Notes under the pieces: model-generated
What the model was told of the DNA's origin: nothing
Databases searched by the model: none
What the model saw: the letters and a program-made list of their open reading frames with translations, nothing else
Assembly (NCBI RefSeq): GCF_001429025.1
Contig: NZ_LMHT01000011.1
Location: 116,372-180,371 of the forward strand
Direction of reading: 5' to 3'
Origin: Phenylobacterium sp. Root700
Lineage (GTDB): Bacteria; Pseudomonadota; Alphaproteobacteria; Caulobacterales; Caulobacteraceae
DNA length: 64,000 bases
Translations under genes and position numbers: made by a program
Shown here: in pieces, positions 25,642-34,077 of the stretch
Numbering within the stretch: position 1 is the stretch's first letter
Layout of the letters: each line of letters starts with the position of its first letter

Positions 25642-27216
25642 TCAGATCACGTAGAAGCCGTGCGCGCCGTCGCGGGCGAGCTGGTCGACCAGGCCGTATT
25701 CCCAGTCGAGATAGGCCTGCATGGCGGCGGTGGCGTTGTCGGTGCCCTCATAGGGGCGGCGATAGACGTCGTCCGGCTCGCTGGCCGCGCGGATCAGGCC
25801 GGTCTCCAGTGCATGGCCGGCCGCGATCCAGGCCGCCGTGCCGCCTTCGAGCACCAGCGGCGCACGGCCGGTCAGGGCTTCCAGATCGCTCGCCGCGAAC
25901 TGGGCGAGCGCGCCGTCCGGCGAGGTGAGGACGAAATCGCGCCCCTCCGGAAGTTGGGCCAGGGCGGCCGCCAACCGGCTGCGCACCACGAACCAGGCGC
26001 CGGTGATGTGGCCGCGCCGATGGACGGGGCTGGCCGCGAGGTCGAGGACCACTACTTCATCGCGACCAAGTCGTTCGGCCAGTTGAGCGGGCGAGATCGT
26101 CGGCGCGTCCGGCTTTTCCGGCAGGCTCGGCGCCCAGGCGCCCTTGGCCAGAGCTGCATCGAAGCCGCCGTCGAGGACGTAGACCTCCCATCCCATCTGG
26201 GCGAGCCAGGAGGCGCTCATATCGGCTCGCGCGCCGCGGTCGTCGGCTAGCACGATGCGGGCGCCGCGCGCCGGCGCGAAGACGTCGGTTTCCTGCACCA
26301 GTTGACCGCCCGGAGCGCTGCGGAAACCGGGGATGTGGCCGGCGGCGTATTCTTCCGGCGTGCGGACGTCGAAGCGGTAGAGCGTGCGGGTGGTCTCGCG
26401 GGCCAGTATCCCCAGGCCGCGCACGTCGATGTGCTTCACCCCGGCGCGATAGGAGACGGCGCGGGCGGCGGCGCGGGCCTCGTCCTCGCGGTTCGTGGCG
26501 ACCTCGGGGAAGCGGCCGTCCTGGCCATGATCCAGGGTCTGGCCGGCCAGGGTCCAGCCGATCGTGCCGTTGCGCAGGGCGAAGACCTTGTTGGGCAGGC
26601 CGGCGTTGATCAGCGACTGCGCGCCGATGATGCTGCGGGTGCGGCCCGCGCAGTTGACGATGATGGTGGTGGCCGGATCAGGCGCGATCTCGCGGGCCCG
26701 CAGGACCAGTTCCGCTCCAGGCACGCTGACCCCGCGCGGGATGCTCATGGTCTGGTATTCCTCGAAGCGGCGGGCGTCGAGCACGACCAGGTTTGTCTCC
26801 TGCTCGATCAGGGCCTTGGCTTCCGGCGCGGGCAGGGACGGGGTGTGGCGACGGCTCTCCACCAGTTCGCCGAACGCCTTGCTGGCCGAGTTGACGTCCT
26901 GGAACAGCTCATAGCCGCCGCGCCGCCAGCCCTCGAGCCCGCCGGCCAGGGCGGTGACGTCGGTGTAGCCGAGCGCGTGCAGCCGCTGCGCCGCTGTCGG
27001 AACCAGGCCCTCGCCGTCGTCATAGAGCACGATCTTGGTCGCCTTGCGCGGCACGCGGTCGAGGATCTCGACCTCCAGCCTGCTGAGCGGCAGCTGGGCG
27101 GCGAACAGCGGGTGGTCCTTGGCGAAGGGGTCTTCCTCACGCAGGTCGATGAGGGCGATCTCCCGGCGGGCGATCCACTCCAGACGGACGTCGGCGGGCG
27201 CGGTCTGCGTAATCAT
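25642..27216 (-). CDS. four-domain rhodanese-like sulfurtransferase
   Basis: A 524-residue protein with four rhodanese domains in tandem (about 10-105, 125-225, 255-360, 375-475) and a short C-terminal tail. Only the second has the active-site Cys (C189 in VNCAGRTRS). The equivalent loops of domains 1, 3 and 4 read LYDDGEGL, LADDRGAR and LTSPDGAL, with Asp or Ser instead, so they are probably structural. A single-Cys tetra-rhodanese would move sulfane sulfur from a persulfide or thiosulfate to a thiol acceptor in the cytoplasm. Its start overlaps the thiol dioxygenase stop (ATGA), so the two products are made together. Confidence 0.88.
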   Translation of the reverse strand: MITQTAPADVRLEWIARREIALIDLREEDPFAKDHPLFAAQLPLSRLEVEILDRVPRKATKIVLYDDGEGLVPTAAQRLHALGYTDVTALAGGLEGWRRGGYELFQDVNSASKAFGELVESRRHTPSLPAPEAKALIEQETNLVVLDARRFEEYQTMSIPRGVSVPGAELVLRAREIAPDPATTIIVNCAGRTRSIIGAQSLINAGLPNKVFALRNGTIGWTLAGQTLDHGQDGRFPEVATNREDEARAAARAVSYRAGVKHIDVRGLGILARETTRTLYRFDVRTPEEYAAGHIPGFRSAPGGQLVQETDVFAPARGARIVLADDRGARADMSASWLAQMGWEVYVLDGGFDAALAKGAWAPSLPEKPDAPTISPAQLAERLGRDEVVVLDLAASPVHRRGHITGAWFVVRSRLAAALAQLPEGRDFVLTSPDGALAQFAASDLEALTGRAPLVLEGGTAAWIAAGHALETGLIRAASEPDDVYRRPYEGTDNATAAMQAYLDWEYGLVDQLARDGAHGFYVI

Positions 27217-27809
27217 GAGGTCAAGCTCTTGGAAGCGTCCCAGAGGTTCGGGAGCAGCGTGTTGGAGTAGCCGGAGATGAAGGGCTTGGGCCGGCCAGCC
27301 TCGTCATAGGTGGCCCGACGAACCGCGCCGATATTGGCGCCGTAGACGTGGATGCTGATCGAGGTGCGGTCGTCGAAGGCGTTGGAGACCTTATGAATGT
27401 CACCGATGGTCGGCGACACCGCCTCGACCTCGCCGGCTTCGAGCCGATGTTCGGACCCGTGGGGCGCAAAGCTCGATCCTTCGCGCCGATAGGCTTGGGA
27501 GCGCTCGGCGCCGCGCAGCACCCCGACCAGGCCCCAGACCGTGTGGTCGTGCACCGGGGTCGACTGCCCAGGACCCCAGACGAAACTCACCACGGAGAAC
27601 CGTTGCAGGCTGTCGCAATGCAGCAGGTACTGGGTGTAGCGCTCAGGGTTCGGCTGGGCGAAGGCGTCGGGCAGCCAGTCGTCGTGGGCGGTCAGCTGGG
27701 CCAGCAGGTTCCCCCCCGTCTCCAGGATCAACGCCTCGTCCGCGGTGGCGTCCAGGAGGGTTGCGATGTCGGCGATGAAGTTCCGAAGGCGGGGGAGATT
27801 GGTCGTCAC
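27213..27809 (-). CDS. Gln-type thiol dioxygenase (probable 3-mercaptopropionate dioxygenase)
   Basis: A 198-residue cupin that adds O2 to a thiol to give a sulfinate, with Fe(II) held by H87, H89 (PVHDHTVWG) and H139. The cysteine dioxygenase family is clear from RYTQYLLHCDS...PVHDHT and SIHVYGANI with the active-site Tyr. Position 60 is Gln; mammalian cysteine dioxygenase has Arg in the same RYTRN motif. The Gln-type bacterial enzymes prefer 3-mercaptopropionate, so 3-sulfinopropionate is the predicted product. The Cys of the Cys-Tyr crosslink is replaced by Gly (G93). It starts at a GTG overlapping the TonB receptor stop (GTGA) and overlaps the rhodanese gene (ATGA). Confidence 0.85.
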   Translation of the reverse strand: MTTNLPRLRNFIADIATLLDATADEALILETGGNLLAQLTAHDDWLPDAFAQPNPERYTQYLLHCDSLQRFSVVSFVWGPGQSTPVHDHTVWGLVGVLRGAERSQAYRREGSSFAPHGSEHRLEAGEVEAVSPTIGDIHKVSNAFDDRTSISIHVYGANIGAVRRATYDEAGRPKPFISGYSNTLLPNLWDASKSLTS

Positions 27810-30004
27810 AGGGCGTACCTCAGAGTGACCAGTACGGTCCGGGGATCGGGGAAGTTCTGATAATAGACCCCCGTGCTCGGGGTGTAGGTCGAGCTCACCA
27901 GCTTGCCTGAGTCCAGCAGATTGCGGGCCGACAGCACCACCGACCAGTGCGGGTCCGGCGAGGTCCAGGTGGCGACGGCGTTCAGGAAGCCCTGGGCCGG
28001 AATCTCGTGCTGGCCGCCCGGTGACGGGATGGCGTTGGAATAGGTCTTGGTCTGGTACTGGGCGTTGACGCCGACCCGCAGGGCGCCGGGGATCTGCACC
28101 GGAACGTCCCAGGTCGCGCCGCCTGACAGGCTCCAGCGCGGTGAGTTGGTCAGGCGATTGCCGTCGGCGTTGACGCCCGCGCCGCCCGCGCCTCGATACT
28201 CATCATAGACGGCGAACAGATAGCCGGCCGAGAACTGGGCGGAGAGCGCGTCGGTGATCCGCGCCTCGGTCTCCAGCTCCACCCCGTAGCTGTGCGCCTG
28301 GCCGGCGTTGCCGCGGCGGCTGCCGATATAGGCCGGGTCGTAGAACGCGACCTGGAGGTTCTGATAGTCGTTGTAGAACACCGCCAGGTTGGCCCGCAGC
28401 CGGTGGTCCAGCAGCTCGCTCTTCAGGCCGGTCTCGTAGGTGATCACGTCTTCCGGGGCGAAGGGCAGGGTGGCGAGGTCCAGGCGGGTGGCGCGGTTGT
28501 CGAAGCCGCCAGACTTGAAGCCCTTCGAATAGGTCACGTACTGCAGGATGTCGGGCGTCCAGGCGTACTGGACCGACAGCTTGGGCGTGATCGCCGACCA
28601 GATCTTGTCGGACTGGCCCTTGATCGACGGTGCGACCACCTGGCCGGCCAGGTTGAGCACGGCGTTGTCGAAGGTGAAGGTCTTCTCTTCGTTGGTCCAC
28701 CGCAGGCCCGCCGTGATCTTCAGCCGGTCGGTGGCGCTCCAGGTCGCTTCGCCGAACACCGCATAGGCGTCGGTGTTGGTGACGTTGTGGGCGCGCAGGA
28801 AGTTGTAGTTGCCCGGCGTGGTGACCGGGTTGGTGTTCTGGGCGTTGCGGCGGCTGTAGCCGTCGCGTTCCACGTAGAACCGCTCATGCAGGTAGAAGAG
28901 GCCGGTGGTGAACTTGATCCGGCCGTAGTCGCCGTTCAGCTGAAGTTCCTGGGTGTAGTACTGGTCGTTGTAGTGGATCAGGTTCTTCTGGATGAGAGCC
29001 GCTTCCCCGTCGTTATCGTAGTTGACGGGGTTCAGGTTGAAGCCGCCATAGGCGGTGATCGACTTCAGCTGCAGGGCGTCGCTTAGGTCATAGGCGATGC
29101 GCAGCGAGCCGGAGATCTGGTTCAGGTCCTGCTTGGGTTCGACTTCGGAGAACGACAGGCCCTTGTCGAACCCGCCGCCCGGCTGGCGGACGGGGATGTA
29201 GGAGCGGCTGTCGCTGCGGTCGCGCAGGGCGTTCAGGGTCAGCAGCACGTCGAGGTCGTCGTTCGGCGTCCAGCGCAGCTTGCCGCGATAGGCGTCGAGG
29301 TCGATGCGGTTGACGTCGTGGCCCAGGGTCGGGTTGTCGGTGACCCCGTCGCGGCTGTGGTGGATGTAGGACAGGCTGCCCGACAGGGTGTCGCTGATCG
29401 GCCCTTCGACCAGGGCGCGCACGTCGACCGCGCCGTAGTTTCCCAGTCCCACCTCGCCCTTCAGTCGCAGCTCGCGGCCAGGATCGCGGGTGATGACCCG
29501 CAGGGCGCCGGCGCTGGAATTGCGGCCGTAGAGCGTGCCTTGCGGACCGCGCAGGACCTCGATCCGCTCAAGGTCGTTGAACTCGATCATCGAGCCGATC
29601 TGGCGCGGGATATAGACGTCGTCGACATAGACGGCGAGCACCGGTTCCTGGATTGGATCGCTCTCGCCGACGCCGCGCAGGGAATAGGTCTGGGTGGTGT
29701 GGCTGATGGTGACGCGGCTGACCGACAGGTTCGGAACCTGGCCGGCCAAGTCGCGGATGCTGTCGATCTTGCGATCAGCCAGCGCCTGGGCGCTGAAGGC
29801 CGAGATGGCGATGGGGGTGTCCTGAAGATTGGTCGCCCGGCGCTCGGCGGTGACGATCAGTTCCTCAACGGTGCTGGCGTCGGTGGCCGCGGCCTCGACG
29901 CCCTGGGCGGCGGCTGAACCTGACCAGGCGGCGATGCTCGCCACCAAGGTCGCTGAGCCAAGCAGCGCGCGGCGGCGAGAAGTGTTGTTCGAAGTAGATT
30001 TCAT
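27806..30004 (-). CDS. TonB-dependent receptor, organosulfur-associated
   Basis: A 732-residue outer-membrane receptor, iron-complex class. A signal region with RRRALLGSATLVASIAAWSG...AAAQ (Tat-like RRR) is followed by the TonB-box-like VEELIVTAERR, a plug with IEVLRGPQGTLYGRNSSAG, and a barrel ending LVTLRYAL. The start at ATG 30004 is chosen because the upstream 21 codons read into promoter-like sequence. Its stop overlaps the thiol dioxygenase start as GTGA, an unusual coupling of an outer-membrane transporter with a cytoplasmic thiol enzyme, so its ligand is probably a thiol, disulfide or sulfonate. The N-terminal layout (VEELIVTA, AFSAQAL) resembles the receptor at 1682-4399. Confidence 0.9.
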   Translation of the reverse strand: MKSTSNNTSRRRALLGSATLVASIAAWSGSAAAQGVEAAATDASTVEELIVTAERRATNLQDTPIAISAFSAQALADRKIDSIRDLAGQVPNLSVSRVTISHTTQTYSLRGVGESDPIQEPVLAVYVDDVYIPRQIGSMIEFNDLERIEVLRGPQGTLYGRNSSAGALRVITRDPGRELRLKGEVGLGNYGAVDVRALVEGPISDTLSGSLSYIHHSRDGVTDNPTLGHDVNRIDLDAYRGKLRWTPNDDLDVLLTLNALRDRSDSRSYIPVRQPGGGFDKGLSFSEVEPKQDLNQISGSLRIAYDLSDALQLKSITAYGGFNLNPVNYDNDGEAALIQKNLIHYNDQYYTQELQLNGDYGRIKFTTGLFYLHERFYVERDGYSRRNAQNTNPVTTPGNYNFLRAHNVTNTDAYAVFGEATWSATDRLKITAGLRWTNEEKTFTFDNAVLNLAGQVVAPSIKGQSDKIWSAITPKLSVQYAWTPDILQYVTYSKGFKSGGFDNRATRLDLATLPFAPEDVITYETGLKSELLDHRLRANLAVFYNDYQNLQVAFYDPAYIGSRRGNAGQAHSYGVELETEARITDALSAQFSAGYLFAVYDEYRGAGGAGVNADGNRLTNSPRWSLSGGATWDVPVQIPGALRVGVNAQYQTKTYSNAIPSPGGQHEIPAQGFLNAVATWTSPDPHWSVVLSARNLLDSGKLVSSTYTPSTGVYYQNFPDPRTVLVTLRYAL

Positions 30005-30129
30005 TTTGACGCCCCGTTTTGTGACAAAGGCGTTCAACAGTCTCTCGAAATTTCCGGCAACGAACATTAGCTAAGATCTTAGATAGTATTTCTATTATCG
30101 AGATGGCTCATAGATGAGATTTCCACCGA
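30005..30129 (-). promoter_or_regulatory. AT-rich promoter region with palindromes ahead of the TonB receptor
   Basis: This 125-base gap contains a perfect 12-base palindrome CTAAGATCTTAG (30071-30082), immediately next to ATAG-N5-CTAT (30083-30095) and TATTTCTATTATC. The A+T content is far above the surroundings. It separates the TonB receptor-dioxygenase-rhodanese-GST unit from the preceding ABC-SsuD2 unit and probably carries its own promoter and regulator sites. Confidence 0.5.
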
Positions 30130-31128
30130 TCATAATTTGGGCGGAATATTTGCGTTGGCGATCTCGCTGTTTAGTTCGTCTGTCCAAAGTGGGCGAACAT
30201 CCACCCTGGCTGGGATCGCGCCGATCTGGGCGAAGGTGTCGGCCACGGTCTGCTGCGAGGCGATCGCCAGCGCGTTCACCGGCGCGATCTCGGTGCGGGC
30301 GCTGCGCTCCTGGTGCTGCTGCCGATAGATCTCGATCGGAACGCCGGTGGCCTTGGACTGCGCCGCCGCCCAGATCTCGGGATTGGCCTCGGCCCAGGCG
30401 TAGGCCTGCCTGGCGCGGGCCAGGTGGTCGACGATCGCCGCGCGTCGGGGTGGGTCCTTCAGCGCCTCGGCGAGGGCCGCGTGGAGATAGTTTCCCGAGA
30501 GCCTGCCAAGTCCCGTGGTCAGGACTCGCGCGCCCAGCCGCGCCCGGGCTAGGTTGCCTTGGACGCCATAGATCACCCAGGCGTCCAGCGAGCCCTGGCT
30601 GAAGGCCGATAGGCCGTCCTGCGGCGACAGGGCCACCGGCTCGATGTCGGCGAGGGTCAGGCCCTGTTCGGCCAGCAGCCGGACCAGGAAATACTGCGCG
30701 GTCGTGGCGCGGACGAAGCCGACGCGCTTGCCTTTCAGGTCCGCCGCCGAGGCGATCGGCGAAGACTTGGGGATCAGCGTCACCTGCGAATTGACGTCGC
30801 CCTTCTGCACCGCGACCAGCCGGAGCAGGGTCGGGCGACCGGCCACGAACACCGGCGGGATCTCGCTCATCGAGCCCAGATCGATGGCGCGGGCGTCGAT
30901 GGCCTCGGTGATCAGGTTGCCGCCGACGAACTCGGCGTACTGCACCTTGTAGGGTGTCTGATCGAGACCCGCCGCGCGCAGCAGGTTCTGGACGCCGCCC
31001 TTGAAGGTGGCGACCCGCAGGGTGGCGCCGCCGGCGTCACCGACGGGCGGCTTGGCGGGCCCGCAGGCCGAGAGGGCCGCTGCGCCCGTAAGGACGGAGC
31101 GGCGCGACAGATCGAGGAGCGAGGTCAT
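30130..31128 (-). CDS. sulfonate-type ABC substrate-binding lipoprotein (SsuA-like)
   Basis: A 332-residue periplasmic binding protein. The N terminus has SRRSVLTGAAALSACGP, with a lipobox LSAC. Body motifs are LRVATFKGGVQNLL, AIDLGSMSEIPPVFV, ADLKGKRVGFVRATTAQYF and SLDAWVIYGVQGNL, the SsuA/TauA type. It starts one base into the aldolase stop (TGATG) and ends the transcript running from ssuC. With SsuB and SsuC it makes a complete sulfonate ABC importer. It is a paralogue of the binding protein at 21456-22418. Confidence 0.9.
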   Translation of the reverse strand: MTSLLDLSRRSVLTGAAALSACGPAKPPVGDAGGATLRVATFKGGVQNLLRAAGLDQTPYKVQYAEFVGGNLITEAIDARAIDLGSMSEIPPVFVAGRPTLLRLVAVQKGDVNSQVTLIPKSSPIASAADLKGKRVGFVRATTAQYFLVRLLAEQGLTLADIEPVALSPQDGLSAFSQGSLDAWVIYGVQGNLARARLGARVLTTGLGRLSGNYLHAALAEALKDPPRRAAIVDHLARARQAYAWAEANPEIWAAAQSKATGVPIEIYRQQHQERSARTEIAPVNALAIASQQTVADTFAQIGAIPARVDVRPLWTDELNSEIANANIPPKL

Positions 31129-31970
31129 CAGTCGAAGAGGTCCGGCTCTTCTTCGCTGACGATGTCCCAGTAGGGCTGGAAGGCGTAGACCCCGCCGATC
31201 TCCGACCCGATCTGGCTGGCCGTGTGGCGCGCCACCTCCGGCGGCATCGGACGGGTCTGGCCCGCGGCCTCGGCCAGCAGTTGGACCTGGCAGGCGTTCT
31301 CCAGGGCCAGGTAGCGCCAGACCGCCGCCTCGACGGTCTGGCCGACGGTGAGGATGCCGTGGTTCTGGAGGATCACCGCCTTACGGGGGCCGAGCGCCTC
31401 GGCGATCTTCTCGCCCTCGCTGGTATCGAGCACGACGCCCGAGAACTCGGTGAACAGCGAGTGGTCGTCATAGAAGGCCGCCGCGTCCTGGGTCAGGGGA
31501 TCGAGCAGGCGGCCGAGCGCCGACCAGGCCTTGCCGTAGAGCGAATGGGAGTGGGCCGCCGCGATCACGTCGGGCCGCGCCTTGTGCAACTCCGAATGGA
31601 TGGCGAAGGCCGCGCGGTTCAGGCGCGGCTTGGCGCGGGCCGGCGGCTGGACGATCTCGCCCTCGTGGCTGACCAGCATCAGGTCCGACACCGTGATCCG
31701 GCTGAAATGGACGCCCGCCGGATTGACCCAGAAGTGGTCGGGAAACTCCGGGTCGCGGGCGGTGATGTGTCCGGCCCCGCCCATGTCGAAGCCGTTGCGC
31801 GCGAACAGCCGGTAGCCGGCGGCCAGCCGCTGCTTGCGATAGAGCCGCTCGGCTTCCAGCGTCGGCTGCTGCGGCACGGCGCCGGGGGCGCCGAAGCTAC
31901 GCTCGGGCAGCACGGTCTCGATCTTGGTCGGGTGGACGCCCTCCAGGGGGCGTTGCACGGGGAGGTTCAT
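31128..31970 (-). CDS. class II aldolase/adducin-family protein
   Basis: A 280-residue zinc-dependent aldolase-type fold. The metal-binding residues are in AFAIHSELHK, AAHSHSLYG and ILQNHGILTVG, and GGAGHITAR forms the phosphate/carboxylate loop. Members cleave or decarboxylate hydroxy-carbonyl compounds; many are of unknown substrate. It lies between a D-2-hydroxyacid dehydrogenase and a sulfonate-binding protein, so it may split the carbon skeleton left after desulfonation. That role is inferred from the operon only. The ATG at 31970 follows GGAGCC. Confidence 0.8.
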   Translation of the reverse strand: MNLPVQRPLEGVHPTKIETVLPERSFGAPGAVPQQPTLEAERLYRKQRLAAGYRLFARNGFDMGGAGHITARDPEFPDHFWVNPAGVHFSRITVSDLMLVSHEGEIVQPPARAKPRLNRAAFAIHSELHKARPDVIAAAHSHSLYGKAWSALGRLLDPLTQDAAAFYDDHSLFTEFSGVVLDTSEGEKIAEALGPRKAVILQNHGILTVGQTVEAAVWRYLALENACQVQLLAEAAGQTRPMPPEVARHTASQIGSEIGGVYAFQPYWDIVSEEEPDLFD

Positions 31971-31986
31971 GGTCGGCTCCTGGCTC

Positions 31987-32937
31987 TCAATAGCCGCGCA
32001 CGGTGTCGACCAGGTCTTCCAGCGGCGTTCCTTGGCGGAAGCGCGCGAGGTTCTGGGCGAACTGGGCGGCGAGGTTCTGGCGGGTGTCGGGGGTGTGGAC
32101 CGAGGTGTGCGGCGACAGCCTCACCTTGGGGTGCCCGTAGTAGCGGTGGTTGAAGGGCAGGGGTTCGGGGTGGGTGACGTCGAGGCTGGCCAGCGCCACG
32201 CGGCCGTCGTCGAGCGCCTCCAGCAGGGCGTCGTCGTCGATCAGGGCGCCGCGCGCCACATTGATCAGGTGCAGGCCAGGCTTGGCGAGGGCCAGCACCT
32301 TGCGCCCGATCAACCGCGTGGTCTCAGGCGTCGCCGGGGCGGCCAGGACCACATAGTCCGAGCGGGCGAACAGCTCGCCCAGATCGTCCAACTGCTCGAC
32401 GCCGGGTTCGGCGATCGGTTCACGCGAGCGCCGGACCGCGACGACGTTCAGGCCCAGGGCGCGGGCGCGCGGGGCCAGCGCCTGGCCGATGGAGCCGAAG
32501 CCCACCAGGCCTAGGGTCTTGCCGGCCACCAGGGTGATGGGCGTCGGCGCCCATTGTTCGAAGCGGTCGATCCAGATCTCCGGCAGCCGCTTGGCCTGGG
32601 CGAAGATGGCGGCGAGCGCGAACTCGGCCAAGGCGACGGCGGAGGAGCCTCGCGCCGAGGTCACGGCCGGCCCCTGGAACAGCCAGTCGGGGTAGAAGTC
32701 GATCCCGACCGAGACCAGCTGCACCCACTTTACGTTGAACGGCCAACCCGGCGGCGGGCTGGGCGGCAGAGAACCGCCCGCCTTGCGGAAGGGGGCGGCG
32801 ATCAGCACCTCCGTCCCTCTGGGCAGGGCGGCCGGCGGCCCGACCGGGACGCCGACGATATCCACATCGGGCAGGGCCTCTGCGAAGGCGGTGTTGAACG
32901 CGGCGTTCAACTGGCTGGCGACGACAAGCCGGCTCAT
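31987..32937 (-). CDS. D-2-hydroxyacid dehydrogenase (NAD(P)-dependent)
   Basis: A 316-residue D-isomer-specific 2-hydroxyacid dehydrogenase. The Rossmann loop is LGLVGFGSIGQALA, the catalytic Arg is in LINVARGALID, the Glu region is DVTHPEPLP and the catalytic His is in LSPHTSVHT. It interconverts a 2-oxo acid and a D-2-hydroxy acid in the cytoplasm. The ATG at 32937 sits eight bases after the SsuD2 stop; a frame open to 33180 would overlap SsuD2 and was rejected. With the neighbouring aldolase it suggests carbon-skeleton processing linked to organosulfur use. Confidence 0.85.
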   Translation of the reverse strand: MSRLVVASQLNAAFNTAFAEALPDVDIVGVPVGPPAALPRGTEVLIAAPFRKAGGSLPPSPPPGWPFNVKWVQLVSVGIDFYPDWLFQGPAVTSARGSSAVALAEFALAAIFAQAKRLPEIWIDRFEQWAPTPITLVAGKTLGLVGFGSIGQALAPRARALGLNVVAVRRSREPIAEPGVEQLDDLGELFARSDYVVLAAPATPETTRLIGRKVLALAKPGLHLINVARGALIDDDALLEALDDGRVALASLDVTHPEPLPFNHRYYGHPKVRLSPHTSVHTPDTRQNLAAQFAQNLARFRQGTPLEDLVDTVRGY

Positions 32938-32945
32938 GACGGCGG

Positions 32946-34049
32946 CTACTCCGCGGCCAGGATCTTGGGCGCGCCGCGTTCGGCGACGGCGGCGCGAAGC
33001 TGCGGCAGCAGTTCGCGGCCGTAGTCGATCGTGTCCTCCAGCGGGTCGAAGCCGCGGAACAGGAACTTGGTGATCCCGAGGTCGTAATAGTCGAGCAGGG
33101 AGTCCACGACCTGTTCGGGCGTCCCCACCAGCGAGGTGGAGTTGCCCTGCGCGCCGGTCAGGGCGGCGATCTCGGTCCACAGCCGCTTGTCGCGGACCGC
33201 GCCGCCGGCCGCGGCCTCCAGTAACCGCTGACCGCCGCGCGCGGTGGCGTAACGGGTCGGGCGGCCCTGGCCGCCGGCCTTCAGGGCCTTGGCCTCTTCC
33301 AGGATGTGTTCGGCCCGCGCCCAGGCGGCTTCCTCGGTCCGGCCGAGGATCGGGCGCAGCGAGAGCGAGAACTGGATCGTCCGGCCATGCTTGGCGGCGG
33401 AGGCCCGCACGCGGCCGACGATCTCGCGGACCTGGTCCAGGGTTTCGCCGAACAGGGCGTAGACGTCGGCCTGCCGCCCGGCGATCTCGACCGCCTCATC
33501 GGAGGCACCGCCGAAGAAGACCGGGACGTGCGGCTGTTGCAGCGGCCTGACCGCCGCCGGCGCGCCGATCACCCGGTAGTGCGAGCCGTCGTGATCGAAG
33601 GGGCCCTCGCTGGTCCAGGCTTTCTTGAGGACGGTGATGTAGTCGTCGGTGCGAGCGTAGCGCTGTTCCTTGGTCAGGAAGTCGCCGTCGCGCTGCTGCT
33701 CCTCGTCCGAGCCGCCGGTGATGACGTGCACCGCCAGCCGCCCGTCGCTGAGATGATCCAGGGTGGCGAGTTGCCGGGCCGCCAGGGTCGGCGAGGTGAA
33801 GCCTGGCCGGTGAGCCAGCAGGAACTTCAGCTTTTCGGTCTGTTGCGCGGCGTAGGCGGCGACCTGGAAGCCGTCCGGCGCGGCCGAGTTGTAGCCGATC
33901 AGCACCCGGTCGAAGCCGGCGTATTCGTGGGCCTTGGCGTGGGCGGCCAGGTAGGTCTTGTCGATTAGGCCGCTCTGCGCCGCATGGGTCTCTGACGCAT
34001 ACTGGGTGGAGATCAGGCCGAGGATTTCAAGGTCGGGGGCGTTGGACAT
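32946..34049 (-). CDS. ssuD: FMNH2-dependent alkanesulfonate monooxygenase, SsuD2
   Basis: A 367-residue luciferase-like monooxygenase and a paralogue of SsuD1. The shared blocks are AHRPGFTSPTLAARQLATLD, HVITGGSDEEQQRDGDFL, VPVFFGGASDEAVEIA, NSTSLVGTPEQVVDSLLDYYDLG and FRGFDPLEDT. It differs at the N terminus (ILGLISTQYASE) where substrate-binding residues lie, so it probably takes a different substrate. It is between the SfnB-like acyl-CoA dehydrogenase relative and a hydroxyacid dehydrogenase in the ssuC-led operon. No reductase gene is adjacent; the flavin reductase at 23228 may serve both. Confidence 0.9.
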   Translation of the reverse strand: MSNAPDLEILGLISTQYASETHAAQSGLIDKTYLAAHAKAHEYAGFDRVLIGYNSAAPDGFQVAAYAAQQTEKLKFLLAHRPGFTSPTLAARQLATLDHLSDGRLAVHVITGGSDEEQQRDGDFLTKEQRYARTDDYITVLKKAWTSEGPFDHDGSHYRVIGAPAAVRPLQQPHVPVFFGGASDEAVEIAGRQADVYALFGETLDQVREIVGRVRASAAKHGRTIQFSLSLRPILGRTEEAAWARAEHILEEAKALKAGGQGRPTRYATARGGQRLLEAAAGGAVRDKRLWTEIAALTGAQGNSTSLVGTPEQVVDSLLDYYDLGITKFLFRGFDPLEDTIDYGRELLPQLRAAVAERGAPKILAAE

Positions 34050-34077
34050 GTTCAGGCTCCGGGGAGGGAGAAGAGGG

